Below, one piece after another: positions 25,761 through 32,813 of a stretch of DNA of 49,738 bases. The stretch is from Clostridia bacterium (GTDB lineage: Bacteria; Bacillota; Clostridia; Lachnospirales; Lachnospiraceae). The DNA lies in NCBI GenBank assembly GCA_910575625.1, contig CAJTFD010000021.1:1-49738 (forward strand). The letters run 5' to 3'. Position 1 is the first letter of the stretch. Each line of letters opens with the position of its first letter. The notes beneath the pieces are model-generated. The model searched no databases. It worked only from the letters and a program-made list of their open reading frames with translations, and had not been told where the DNA came from. A program made the translations under genes and the position numbers.

Positions 25761-25820
25761 AGGGCGTGCCTGAGAGTTTTTGTGGACAACTTTCAGGCAC
25801 GCTCTGTTTTTTGTTTTTTC
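25761..25820. terminator. Bidirectional terminator between pepF and the membrane protein gene
   Basis: An 18-bp stem (AGGGCGTGCCTGAGAGTT with AACTTTCAGGCACGCTCT) and a 9-nt loop, with T runs on the right (GTTTTTTGTTTTTT). The right arm overlaps the stop codon of the minus-strand gene, so its last residues TERA are encoded by the terminator. The arm again resembles the MITE end. Confidence 0.8.
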
Positions 25821-26455
25821 TGGGTCTTGTTTTTTTTCTTGGGCGGATGTTTCCGTATCTGGCTGTACTGGTATTTGATGCCCAATGCCGCCAATGCCGC
25901 ACCGACTAAGACGGCCGCGACCGTAGACTCCCAGTGCAGCAGCAGGAACGCGGAGCGGACAGCCGCCAGCCCGCCGCAGATGCCGGTGATCCAAGTCACC
26001 ACCATGGTCTCCCGCTCAAAAGCGGCGATCCCGGCCACCAGTCCCAGGGCGACGAAGCCCATATGTACGCTCATGGAAGCCACGGGGAACAGAAGTTCCA
26101 GCGTGGCAAAGACCACACCGCCGCACAGGACCACCAGTCCCACCCGATAGATCACAGTGGCCGCGATGGCCACGGCGAACGCGCAGACGGTGGCGGAGAG
26201 GAAGATGGCGTTCTTGTCATAAAACTGCCGCAGCCCCAGATAGCCGCCGATGCCTCCTCCGATCCCCAGACCGATCACGGTCATCCACAGCCGCATCAGC
26301 TGATGGCCCAGGAAACAGTTCATCAGTGCGAACAACAGTACGCCCAGTGTTATGATCGTCATGATGGTGTCCAGGTGGGCCATCAGCCGGTCCCAATAAC
26401 CCAGGTACATCATTTTTTCTTGAAAGATCTGCCATTGAAGAATGATATTTTCCAT
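25793..26455 (-). CDS. DUF4203/TM198-like multi-spanning membrane protein
   Basis: A 220-residue protein with about seven transmembrane helices, glycine-rich in the second (GLGIGGGIGGYLGL), and a strongly basic cytoplasmic tail (PPKKKNKTQKKQKTERA). It fits the DUF4203/TM198-like group, of unknown function. The promoter at 26463-26491 would place the RNA start almost on ATG26455, so either the mRNA is leaderless or translation starts at the ATG pair around residue 15 (26413). The tail residues overlap a terminator. Confidence 0.7.
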   Translation of the reverse strand: MENIILQWQIFQEKMMYLGYWDRLMAHLDTIMTIITLGVLLFALMNCFLGHQLMRLWMTVIGLGIGGGIGGYLGLRQFYDKNAIFLSATVCAFAVAIAATVIYRVGLVVLCGGVVFATLELLFPVASMSVHMGFVALGLVAGIAAFERETMVVTWITGICGGLAAVRSAFLLLHWESTVAAVLVGAALAALGIKYQYSQIRKHPPKKKNKTQKKQKTERA

Positions 26456-26462
26456 GTGTCTT

Positions 26463-26491
26463 AGTATAGAAGATTTTCAAGGATTTTGCAA
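26463..26491 (-). promoter_or_regulatory. Promoter of the DUF4203-like gene
   Basis: On the minus strand, -35 TTGCAA (26486-26491), 17 nt, -10 TATACT (26463-26468). Only 7 nt separate the -10 from the annotated ATG. Confidence 0.65.
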
Positions 26492-26500
26492 GGAGAGTTT

Positions 26501-27973
26501 TCAGCCTTCCATAGAGTCTTTCATAGATCTTTTCATAAATCCGTCCATGAGCTGTCGGATGCAGGCAGCGGTCTCCTGTGGCGAGCAGATGTAGCTCTCA
26601 TCCAATGTGGAGATATAATCTATGAAAGCGGACAGTGTGCTGGACTCCTGGATGATCAGGTAGATGTTTTTTCCGGTGTGGTCGCTGAAGAGGATGTATC
26701 CGCTGTTCAGGTTGAAACTTAAATGCAGGTTCAGGGGCAAGGCCGCCAATGGCCCTTGGAGCATATGGTGGGTGCCGGTCTGGCTGTCACGGGCCAGGTC
26801 CGCCAGCATCTGCAGCCGCTCCTCCATCGTAAAAGGTGTGTAGATATCTGACGGGATCTCCTGCAGGCGGCCCGTCTTAAGGAAATGCCCGATCCCCTGG
26901 CGCGTATGGTAGATGTGCATATTCGGGTTGGCGATGCGCAGCTGGCAGTCTGTGATGTATTTCTGGAGTTCATCCATGAGCGCGTTCCGCCCCGGGATCT
27001 GGCTGTGGAGGGCACGGCCGAGGGTCTCCGGGGTTATGTATGGGATCAGACAGGGTTCCGCCTGGACGACGTAACAGGGGGCCAGTCCCCAGCCCATATC
27101 GCCCAGGGCATTGCATTCGTCGAGGACGGAATCCACGATGTGGAAGAGCGGGGATGTGTTTTTCTTCATATCTTCATAGGAACGCCACAGGAATTTCAGC
27201 GTGTCCGCATCGTGGTAGACGATCCCCTGCCTGAAGTCCGGAGAGCACATCAGCGCGCCTGTACTGGTCAGGAGCAGATAGGGGAACATGTTCAGGTTGT
27301 AAAAATGGGCGTTCACGTCGTCATAAAAATAATGGGGCGCATAATCCAGTCCCGCAAAGAGCAGGGGCAGGATCTTCTCCAGATACAAGAGGCGGCGGAT
27401 CTTCTTGCGGTCGGTCAGCTGCTCGGAGTTATCCAGGCAGAATACATGGTCGATCCGAAGCGGCGTCTGCGCGGGTTTCAGGCTGGCCAGCAGATGGAAC
27501 AGGAACTCACAGTCCGGCTGCAGCAGCATGCCCAGATGCCCGTCCGGCACATGGCTCTCCTGGAGGATCATCCAGTGCAGGTGGTCGTTGACCTCCGTCT
27601 GCGTGTAAAGCGGTGTGCAGGCGGCCTGTGCAGCCTGTGCGGGCTGCGGCGCGTAGCTGAGTGCGGGCGGTCTGGGCGGGGAGAGGTTCTCTGGGAAAGC
27701 CAGGATGAAGTCTTCCACGTTCTGCCGGCAGTAATAGGCATACTCCCCGATGTTGTTGATGTGGTAATCCTCAAGGAATGCCCGGTACTCCTGGGGGGAG
27801 AGGCGGATGAACTCCGTGATCTTCTGGAAGAGGGTGAAATCTTTCAGCTTTCGTTTGCCGCTTATATATTTGTACATGGTGGAACGGTCTGTATTGCAGT
27901 ATTGGACCATGGAATATACGTTGATATCTTTTTCCTGGATCAGTTTCTTGAAAGATTCTGAAAATCTAGACAT
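26501..27973 (-). CDS. Large HTH protein, orphan regulator
   Basis: A 490-residue protein. The first 65 residues look like a small helix-turn-helix domain (INVYSMVQYCNTDRSTMYKYISGKRKL), in the style of Cro/C1 or phage-type regulators. After a Pro/Ala-rich linker (residues about 95-115) come some 350 residues that I do not recognise; they contain no transmembrane segment or enzymatic motif. Size and layout suggest a transcription factor with a large sensing domain. It has its own promoter (28017-28045) and the ribosome binding site GAGGATAC. The neighbour divergently transcribed is a 46-residue peptide gene. Function unknown. Confidence 0.7.
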   Translation of the reverse strand: MSRFSESFKKLIQEKDINVYSMVQYCNTDRSTMYKYISGKRKLKDFTLFQKITEFIRLSPQEYRAFLEDYHINNIGEYAYYCRQNVEDFILAFPENLSPPRPPALSYAPQPAQAAQAACTPLYTQTEVNDHLHWMILQESHVPDGHLGMLLQPDCEFLFHLLASLKPAQTPLRIDHVFCLDNSEQLTDRKKIRRLLYLEKILPLLFAGLDYAPHYFYDDVNAHFYNLNMFPYLLLTSTGALMCSPDFRQGIVYHDADTLKFLWRSYEDMKKNTSPLFHIVDSVLDECNALGDMGWGLAPCYVVQAEPCLIPYITPETLGRALHSQIPGRNALMDELQKYITDCQLRIANPNMHIYHTRQGIGHFLKTGRLQEIPSDIYTPFTMEERLQMLADLARDSQTGTHHMLQGPLAALPLNLHLSFNLNSGYILFSDHTGKNIYLIIQESSTLSAFIDYISTLDESYICSPQETAACIRQLMDGFMKRSMKDSMEG

Positions 27974-28016
27974 AGTGTATCCTCATCTTTGTTATCTTTG
28001 CAAGCGATATTTTTTA

Positions 28017-28045
28017 TATATATACTCCATATTAACAGTTTTCAA
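28017..28045 (-). promoter_or_regulatory. Promoter of the large HTH gene
   Basis: On the minus strand, -35 TTGAAA (28040-28045), 17 nt, -10 TATATA (28017-28022). Confidence 0.6.
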
Positions 28046-28155
28046 ATAGAAATTCAATGGATCCGTGTAAAAATAAAAAAATGGAACAAAAAAAGTCCCC
28101 GATATTGCTTTAAAAGAAAAATATGTGGAAAGAGCCCGATCAAGTGGAAAAGAAC

Positions 28156-28184
28156 TTTACGCCCCGTTTATCCTGATATATACT
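28156..28184 (+). promoter_or_regulatory. Promoter of the small peptide gene
   Basis: -35 TTTACG (28156-28161), 17 nt, -10 TATACT (28179-28184), 29 nt before the ATG of the 46-residue gene. Confidence 0.55.
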
Positions 28185-28212
28185 ATATACAATGAGGGAA
28201 GGGGGTGATGAC

Positions 28213-28353
28213 ATGGGCATGACAAATAAGCAGTTTCAGGGCTTCATACGGCTTGCGCTGGGATGGATAGAGAGAGCGTTGGAGGAATCACCTGAGAATA
28301 AGAGCCTTTTGGCGTTGAAAGATATCTTCCAGTCGATGCTGGAGGATGACTAA
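28213..28353 (+). CDS. Small acidic-amphipathic protein, 46 residues
   Basis: A short gene below usual size limits, preceded by a near-perfect Shine-Dalgarno (AAGGGGGTGATG) and its own promoter. It begins MGMTNKQFQGFIRLALGWIE and ends SMLEDD, predicted to be two amphipathic helices joined near PENKS. A start at the second ATG (28219) is also possible. No family can be named with certainty; similar MTNKQF-type small proteins occur in clostridial genomes. Divergent from the HTH gene, so it may be its target. Confidence 0.6.
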   Translation: MGMTNKQFQGFIRLALGWIERALEESPENKSLLALKDIFQSMLEDD

Positions 28354-28392
28354 AATTTTTTGATAAGGGAGATAGGGTCCGCAGATGGGAGC

Positions 28393-28420
28393 GCTGGCAT
28401 CAACAAAAGGAGATGCCAGC
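28393..28420. terminator. Hairpin after the small peptide gene
   Basis: Perfect 9-bp arms GCTGGCATC and GATGCCAGC with a 10-nt loop, between convergent genes (the small peptide gene and the sugar permease). T runs are weak on both sides. Confidence 0.5.
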
Positions 28421-28436
28421 ATCTCACACATAAAGA

Positions 28437-29273
28437 CTATCCTTTCATCCCGCTCAAGGTCATCCCCTCCTTAAATCGTCCCTGTATGAACACATAGAAG
28501 ATAAAAGGCGGCAAAAAATTGATGACAGCGCAGGCCATCGTAAGCCCCACGTCCGTATTAAATTGTGTCTTCATCATACTCAGCGCCAGCGGCAGTGTCT
28601 TCATCTCTGTCTTCGTGGAGGCCACGAGAGGCCATAGGAAATTATTCCATGCGCCGACAAATGTAAATATCGAGAGCGCGAGCATAGAGGACTTCACCAG
28701 TGGGAGCACCACTTTAAAGAATATCTTCAGGTTTCCGCACCCATCGATCTTGGCCGCGTCGATCAGGTCCTGGGGCACATCCAGGATCGCCTGGCGCATG
28801 ATAAAGACGCCGAACGCCGTTGGCAGCGGCAGGATCAAAGCCCGGTATGTATTGAGCCATCCCAGCCCTTTTGTGATCAAAAAAAGCGGGATTATGATGA
28901 CTTCCGACGGGACGACCATGGTCATGACCAGGAACAGGAAGATCTTATCATTGCCTTTGAAATCCATCTTGGCGAACGCATATCCGGCCAGGGAGCAGAC
29001 TCCGACGGTCAAGATCACACCGGCCGCAGCCACAAAGACACTGTTGAAGATATAGCGTCCGAAATGGTCCATGGAGAAGATCTTCTGGTACTGCATCAGC
29101 GACAGTTTTTCCAGGGAAAAGTCAAGGTCATGGGCGTTGATCGTAGACTTAAAGGACATCAGGAACATGTAGAGGAACGGGAAAATGCTCGCGATGATGA
29201 TCCCGATCAATAGAAGACTGGATGCCACGCGGCCCGCACCTTTTTTTAAAATCTGCATATCCGTTTTCATCAT
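28437..29273 (-). CDS. CUT1-type sugar ABC permease, MalG-like
   Basis: A permease of 278 residues with six transmembrane helices and the EAA-type loop (DLIDAAKIDGCGNLKIFFKVVLP) used to dock the ATPase. The reading frame is open from 29390, but the segment before the ATG pair at 29273/29270 is not membrane-like and 29273 overlaps the stop of the upstream permease, so the start is placed there; 29270 has better spacing from GGAG. Together with the next two genes it forms a carbohydrate importer; the shared ATPase (MsmX type) is not encoded here, as usual in Firmicutes. Confidence 0.9.
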   Translation of the reverse strand: MMKTDMQILKKGAGRVASSLLLIGIIIASIFPFLYMFLMSFKSTINAHDLDFSLEKLSLMQYQKIFSMDHFGRYIFNSVFVAAAGVILTVGVCSLAGYAFAKMDFKGNDKIFLFLVMTMVVPSEVIIIPLFLITKGLGWLNTYRALILPLPTAFGVFIMRQAILDVPQDLIDAAKIDGCGNLKIFFKVVLPLVKSSMLALSIFTFVGAWNNFLWPLVASTKTEMKTLPLALSMMKTQFNTDVGLTMACAVINFLPPFIFYVFIQGRFKEGMTLSGMKG

Positions 29274-30163
29274 ATCTCCGAAGCCTCTCTTTTCATCAGA
29301 TCGCGTTGCAGCAACGCCACGGCCAAGATCACCAGGAACAGTACATTGGAGATCGCCATGGCATACCCGGCAGTGCCTGCGCTGAAGCATTTGGAATAGG
29401 CGTAGACCACCAGCGTGGTGGACGCGTTGTTGGGTCCGCCGCCTGTCAGGTTGAAGATCAGGTCAAAGCATTGCAGGGACGTGGTCATGGACAGGAAGAC
29501 ACCCAGGATGATCGTAGGCTTCAAAAGGGGCAGGGTGATCGACAGGAAGCAGCGTAGCCTGCCTGCGCCGTCTACTTTTGCTGCTTCGTAATAGGTGTCG
29601 GGGATCGAGAGCAGCCCGGATGTGTAGATGACCACATAGTATCCCATCCATTTCCAGATGGCCACCATGCCCACAGTGATCAATGCTGTCTTGGCACTCC
29701 CTAAGAGCATGGACGGATCGATCCCGAAGAGGCCGAAAGATCTTTCCACAACTGCGATCTTTCCGTTGAGGAGTTCCCGCCACACCACACCGGCGACTGC
29801 GGGGGCGCAGATGACCGGGATAAAGATTACGCTGTTGGCCAGCCTTCCCAGGAGGCGTTTTCGGTTTGCCGCCAGGAATACGGAGATCGCTACGCTGAAA
29901 ATGGTCTGCAGCGGGACAATCAGGACCATCAGCTCCAGGGTGTTTTTCAGGGCTTTGATGAATTTGCTGTCAGACATCAGTTTAGAATAATTTTTCAGGC
30001 CCTGGAAGACGGGTTCTGTCATGATGTTATATTTTGTAAAACCCAGTATGATCGAGCCGGCCACAGAGCCGATCACGAAGGTGACTAAGATCAGTGTGAT
30101 CGGGGCGATATAACAATATGGTGCAACTTTCGCTGCACCATATTTCTTTTTTACCCCGGCCAT
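29270..30163 (-). CDS. CUT1-type sugar ABC permease, MalF-like
   Basis: A 297-residue permease with six helices and an EAA-type loop (YYEAAKVDGAGRLRCFLSITLP). It is the partner of the MalG-like subunit and overlaps both neighbours by 1-4 nt, showing tight coupling. The N-terminus is short, as in Gram-positive sugar permeases. Substrate unknown. Confidence 0.9.
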   Translation of the reverse strand: MAGVKKKYGAAKVAPYCYIAPITLILVTFVIGSVAGSIILGFTKYNIMTEPVFQGLKNYSKLMSDSKFIKALKNTLELMVLIVPLQTIFSVAISVFLAANRKRLLGRLANSVIFIPVICAPAVAGVVWRELLNGKIAVVERSFGLFGIDPSMLLGSAKTALITVGMVAIWKWMGYYVVIYTSGLLSIPDTYYEAAKVDGAGRLRCFLSITLPLLKPTIILGVFLSMTTSLQCFDLIFNLTGGGPNNASTTLVVYAYSKCFSAGTAGYAMAISNVLFLVILAVALLQRDLMKREASEI

Positions 30164-31506
30164 TATTCTTTATCTGCCCAGTACTCATCCAGCAGGTTGT
30201 TGGCGTAATCTTCCGCCTCTTTGAGCCCCTCTTCTACAGAGAGTTCATCACTCATGATACCCTGGAAGTCTGCGGAGAGCTGTGTCAGGATGTCCACGCC
30301 GCAGGGGCCCACCTGCAGACCGTGCCATTTATCCAGGTCGTCGGTGTAGATCTTCTCCATCTTCTCATCCCCCACGTATGGTTCGCTGACGGTGAGAGCC
30401 GCGCCTGGGCATTTTGCATGGTACTGTTCCATAAATCCTGCGCCTGTCACATATTTGATGAGATCCATTGCAAGGTCTGGATCCTCGGCGGCGCTCATCA
30501 GTGTCAGGCAGTCGGTCGCGCCGAATGTTCCGAATTCTTTATTTTTCAGGGATGTGATAAAATCCCATTTTACATCCGGGTATGTCTCTGCAAAAACGGT
30601 GCCGTCTGTCTGTGAAGATCTGTACACGCCGAAGGCTGCTTTTCCTTCGCCGAATACGGTGGCAAAAGCATCAGACCAGGACAGGGACATGAAATCAGGG
30701 TTCATATACTGGACCATGTCTTTGATCCAGGTGACGGCTTCTGTGCCTGCCTCATCTGCAAAGGCGACTTTTTTCAGGTCATCTGCATAGATCTGTCCGC
30801 CGTTCTGCCACAATGCACTGTAATAATATGCGTTTAAGATCTGCATTGCGCCCACATCGCTGGTGCTCATGCCGCAGGCATAACCGTACTGATCGATCTC
30901 GCCGTCGCCGTCTGTATCTTTGGTGGCTGCTTTGCAGATCCGCTCGAAATCTTCCCAGGTCTCCGGGGCGGATTCGCCCAGGTCGGCGAGGATGTTTTCA
31001 TTGTAATATAGGACAAAAGGCACGCCGGTGACTAAGGGCCAGCCGTACTGTCCGTCCATCATGAAACCGTTTTCCAGGTATTTGTATTCATCCCTGTCCT
31101 CGTCGGTCACGTAGTCGGCCATGTCAGCGACTGCGCCGGCATCGATGTAGGTGGGGAACATTTCATTGTACATGTAGCCTACGTCCGGGCCTTCGCCGGA
31201 ATTTAAAGCTGTTGTGTAGGTCTCCTCGTATTTATCCCAGGGGACTACGGTGATGTCGACTTTACAGTCGTTTTCCTCCTCCCACTCGGACATCAGGCCG
31301 CCCCAGTTGTTCACTGTGTCGTCGTCAAGCGGCGGGACCCATACCTTTAGCGTTTTTGCAGCGGACCCTTCATCGGTATCGGCGGCATCTGCCGCCTCTG
31401 TCGTGCTGTCTGTACTGCTGTCGCCGCTGTTTCCGCCGCCGCATCCGGCCAGTAATGTCATGGACATGGTGGCAGCTAAGAGTACACGCAACATTTTCTT
31501 TTTCAT
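30163..31506 (-). CDS. Sugar-binding lipoprotein (family 1)
   Basis: An extracellular solute-binding lipoprotein of 447 residues. The signal peptide MKKKMLRVLLAATMSMTLL ends in lipobox LAGC, then a Gly/Ser/Asp-rich linker. The mature part has the long two-lobe layout of family-1 sugar-binding proteins (LKVWVPPLDDDT start, VTGVPFVLYYN, and DTDGDGEIDQYGYA near the middle). The reading frame extends upstream to 31581, but ATG31506 has AGGAGGAG before it and gives a proper signal peptide. It is the first gene of the operon. A palindrome TTGTATACAA (31560-31569) lies upstream. Confidence 0.92.
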   Translation of the reverse strand: MKKKMLRVLLAATMSMTLLAGCGGGNSGDSSTDSTTEAADAADTDEGSAAKTLKVWVPPLDDDTVNNWGGLMSEWEEENDCKVDITVVPWDKYEETYTTALNSGEGPDVGYMYNEMFPTYIDAGAVADMADYVTDEDRDEYKYLENGFMMDGQYGWPLVTGVPFVLYYNENILADLGESAPETWEDFERICKAATKDTDGDGEIDQYGYACGMSTSDVGAMQILNAYYYSALWQNGGQIYADDLKKVAFADEAGTEAVTWIKDMVQYMNPDFMSLSWSDAFATVFGEGKAAFGVYRSSQTDGTVFAETYPDVKWDFITSLKNKEFGTFGATDCLTLMSAAEDPDLAMDLIKYVTGAGFMEQYHAKCPGAALTVSEPYVGDEKMEKIYTDDLDKWHGLQVGPCGVDILTQLSADFQGIMSDELSVEEGLKEAEDYANNLLDEYWADKE

Positions 31507-31559
31507 GTAAAAAACTCCTCCTATGTATAGATTTTCAAATAGTCTAACATTTTTTGGGG

Positions 31560-31569
31560 TTGTATACAA
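31560..31569. promoter_or_regulatory. Candidate operator of the sugar importer operon
   Basis: The 10-bp palindrome TTGTATACAA lies 54 nt before the binding protein start. The same GTATAC core occurs at 13576-13585 before the methyltransferase operon, so a GntR-type regulator may act on both. No convincing -35/-10 pair was found around it. Confidence 0.4.
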
Positions 31570-31618
31570 TAGATTAGACAAATAAATATTATTTTTTTTG
31601 ATGAGTGGATTCCATATA

Positions 31619-32671
31619 CTAATATTTATAGTCCCGCGCGGCCGTCATAAAATGGTCGATCTGCTCCGGCCGGGTGGCATCCGGGATATCACATCCTGTT
31701 GCCAGTGTGAATCCTTTCTTGGAACCGAGTCCGATCCGGATACAGGTATGCACCGCGGCTGTGATCTCCTCCTTTGTTCCGTGCAGGATGACTGCCACCG
31801 GATCTACATTCCCCGCCAGCGGGAGGATGTCACCCAGTTCGCTCACTGCCCGTGTTAGATCGACCACGTTGTCGAGGCTCAGTTCGTTTAGGGGGTACTG
31901 GCGCAGATACTCCCAGATCTTGTAGGTCTTTCCGCACATATGGAGGGAGACTCTGTGACCGGTCTGTACATGGACATAGTCTGTCAATTCTTTTGTATAG
32001 GGATAGACGAATTCCTCATACAGCCGCGGACCGATCAGCATCGGGTTGGCGACCGGGTCGGCCATGGCGATCCCCAGGCTGTATTTTGCCGCTTCGTCGA
32101 TGCAGCTCTTCTGGCTGTCGGTGATCACGCGCATCAGCCGGTGGATCGCTTGTGGATGCCGCCGGCAGTCCCGCATCAGGATCTCCACACCCCGCAGATT
32201 GGAAGCGATGGTGAACGGGCCGCCGATGCTCATCTCGATGGGGACGATCTGGGCCGCCTGCCCACATAAATATCCGGCCGCCTGTAAGAAATCCCGGATC
32301 CTGGGATGTGTCCCTGCGCGGATCGGATCCATTTTATCCAGGAGGCGGTAGTCTGTCAGGAAGGGGGTGGAGAGATAGGGAACGCCCTTTTTGGGATAAA
32401 TGAACTGTCCGCCCAGAGCCTCCGTGATCCCCCGTGTATTCGGTCCGATCACGATGCGGTCGTATCCGAATCTGTTAAATACTATGATCTCCGTTTCGGC
32501 CATCTTCATAGGATCATGCCAGTAATCCCAGATGGAGATGCCGGAGAGGATGGATTTTGCGCCATCCATGAATGGAATACAGGGAATGCGGTCGATATCC
32601 TCTCCTGCGGCAATGGCTTTTTTTCGCTCGATCGGCGTCATCTGGTCGGATGTATGTTTTCTTATCTTCAT
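31619..32671 (-). CDS. URO-D superfamily methyltransferase, MtaA/MtbA-like
   Basis: A 350-residue protein of the uroporphyrinogen decarboxylase superfamily. It is not a classical HemE: it has the zinc-thiol pattern of the methylcobalamin methyltransferases MtaA/MtbA/CmuA, His244-x-Cys246 in SLHMCGKT and Cys327 in ATGCDIP. Such enzymes move a methyl group between a corrinoid protein and a thiol or other acceptor. It lies next to a sugar importer and not in the corrinoid operon, so it may belong to demethylation of a methylated sugar or aromatic glycoside, or may serve the corrinoid proteins at 11991 and 15941. No corrinoid gene is adjacent. The exact reaction is inferred. Confidence 0.8.
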   Translation of the reverse strand: MKIRKHTSDQMTPIERKKAIAAGEDIDRIPCIPFMDGAKSILSGISIWDYWHDPMKMAETEIIVFNRFGYDRIVIGPNTRGITEALGGQFIYPKKGVPYLSTPFLTDYRLLDKMDPIRAGTHPRIRDFLQAAGYLCGQAAQIVPIEMSIGGPFTIASNLRGVEILMRDCRRHPQAIHRLMRVITDSQKSCIDEAAKYSLGIAMADPVANPMLIGPRLYEEFVYPYTKELTDYVHVQTGHRVSLHMCGKTYKIWEYLRQYPLNELSLDNVVDLTRAVSELGDILPLAGNVDPVAVILHGTKEEITAAVHTCIRIGLGSKKGFTLATGCDIPDATRPEQIDHFMTAARDYKY

Positions 32672-32709
32672 ATATTACAGATCGATCCTTTCTGTGTATG
32701 TTTTCTTGT

Positions 32710-32738
32710 ATTATACACCGTGAGAGGGGGATGATACA
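32710..32738 (-). promoter_or_regulatory. Promoter of the URO-D-like gene
   Basis: A perfect -10 TATAAT (32710-32715, minus strand) with a weak -35 TGTATC (32733-32738) at 17 nt. Confidence 0.5.
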
Positions 32739-32741
32739 GCC

Positions 32742-32772
32742 AAAAAACACCCCAAGGAACGGGGTGTTTTTT
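32742..32772. terminator. Bidirectional terminator
   Basis: Perfect arms AAAAAACACCCC and GGGGTGTTTTTT around a 7-nt loop. It ends the repeat-protein gene on the minus strand and would also stop readthrough on the plus strand. Confidence 0.9.
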
Positions 32773-32813
32773 AAAGATATGGTATCTTTCGCCTTATATT
32801 TATCTTATGTGAT

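Noticed and set aside
26885..27961. A 358-codon plus-strand open frame
   Set aside because: Antisense to the large HTH gene, with no promoter or ribosome binding site, and no recognisable family. The HTH domain and promoter favour the minus strand.
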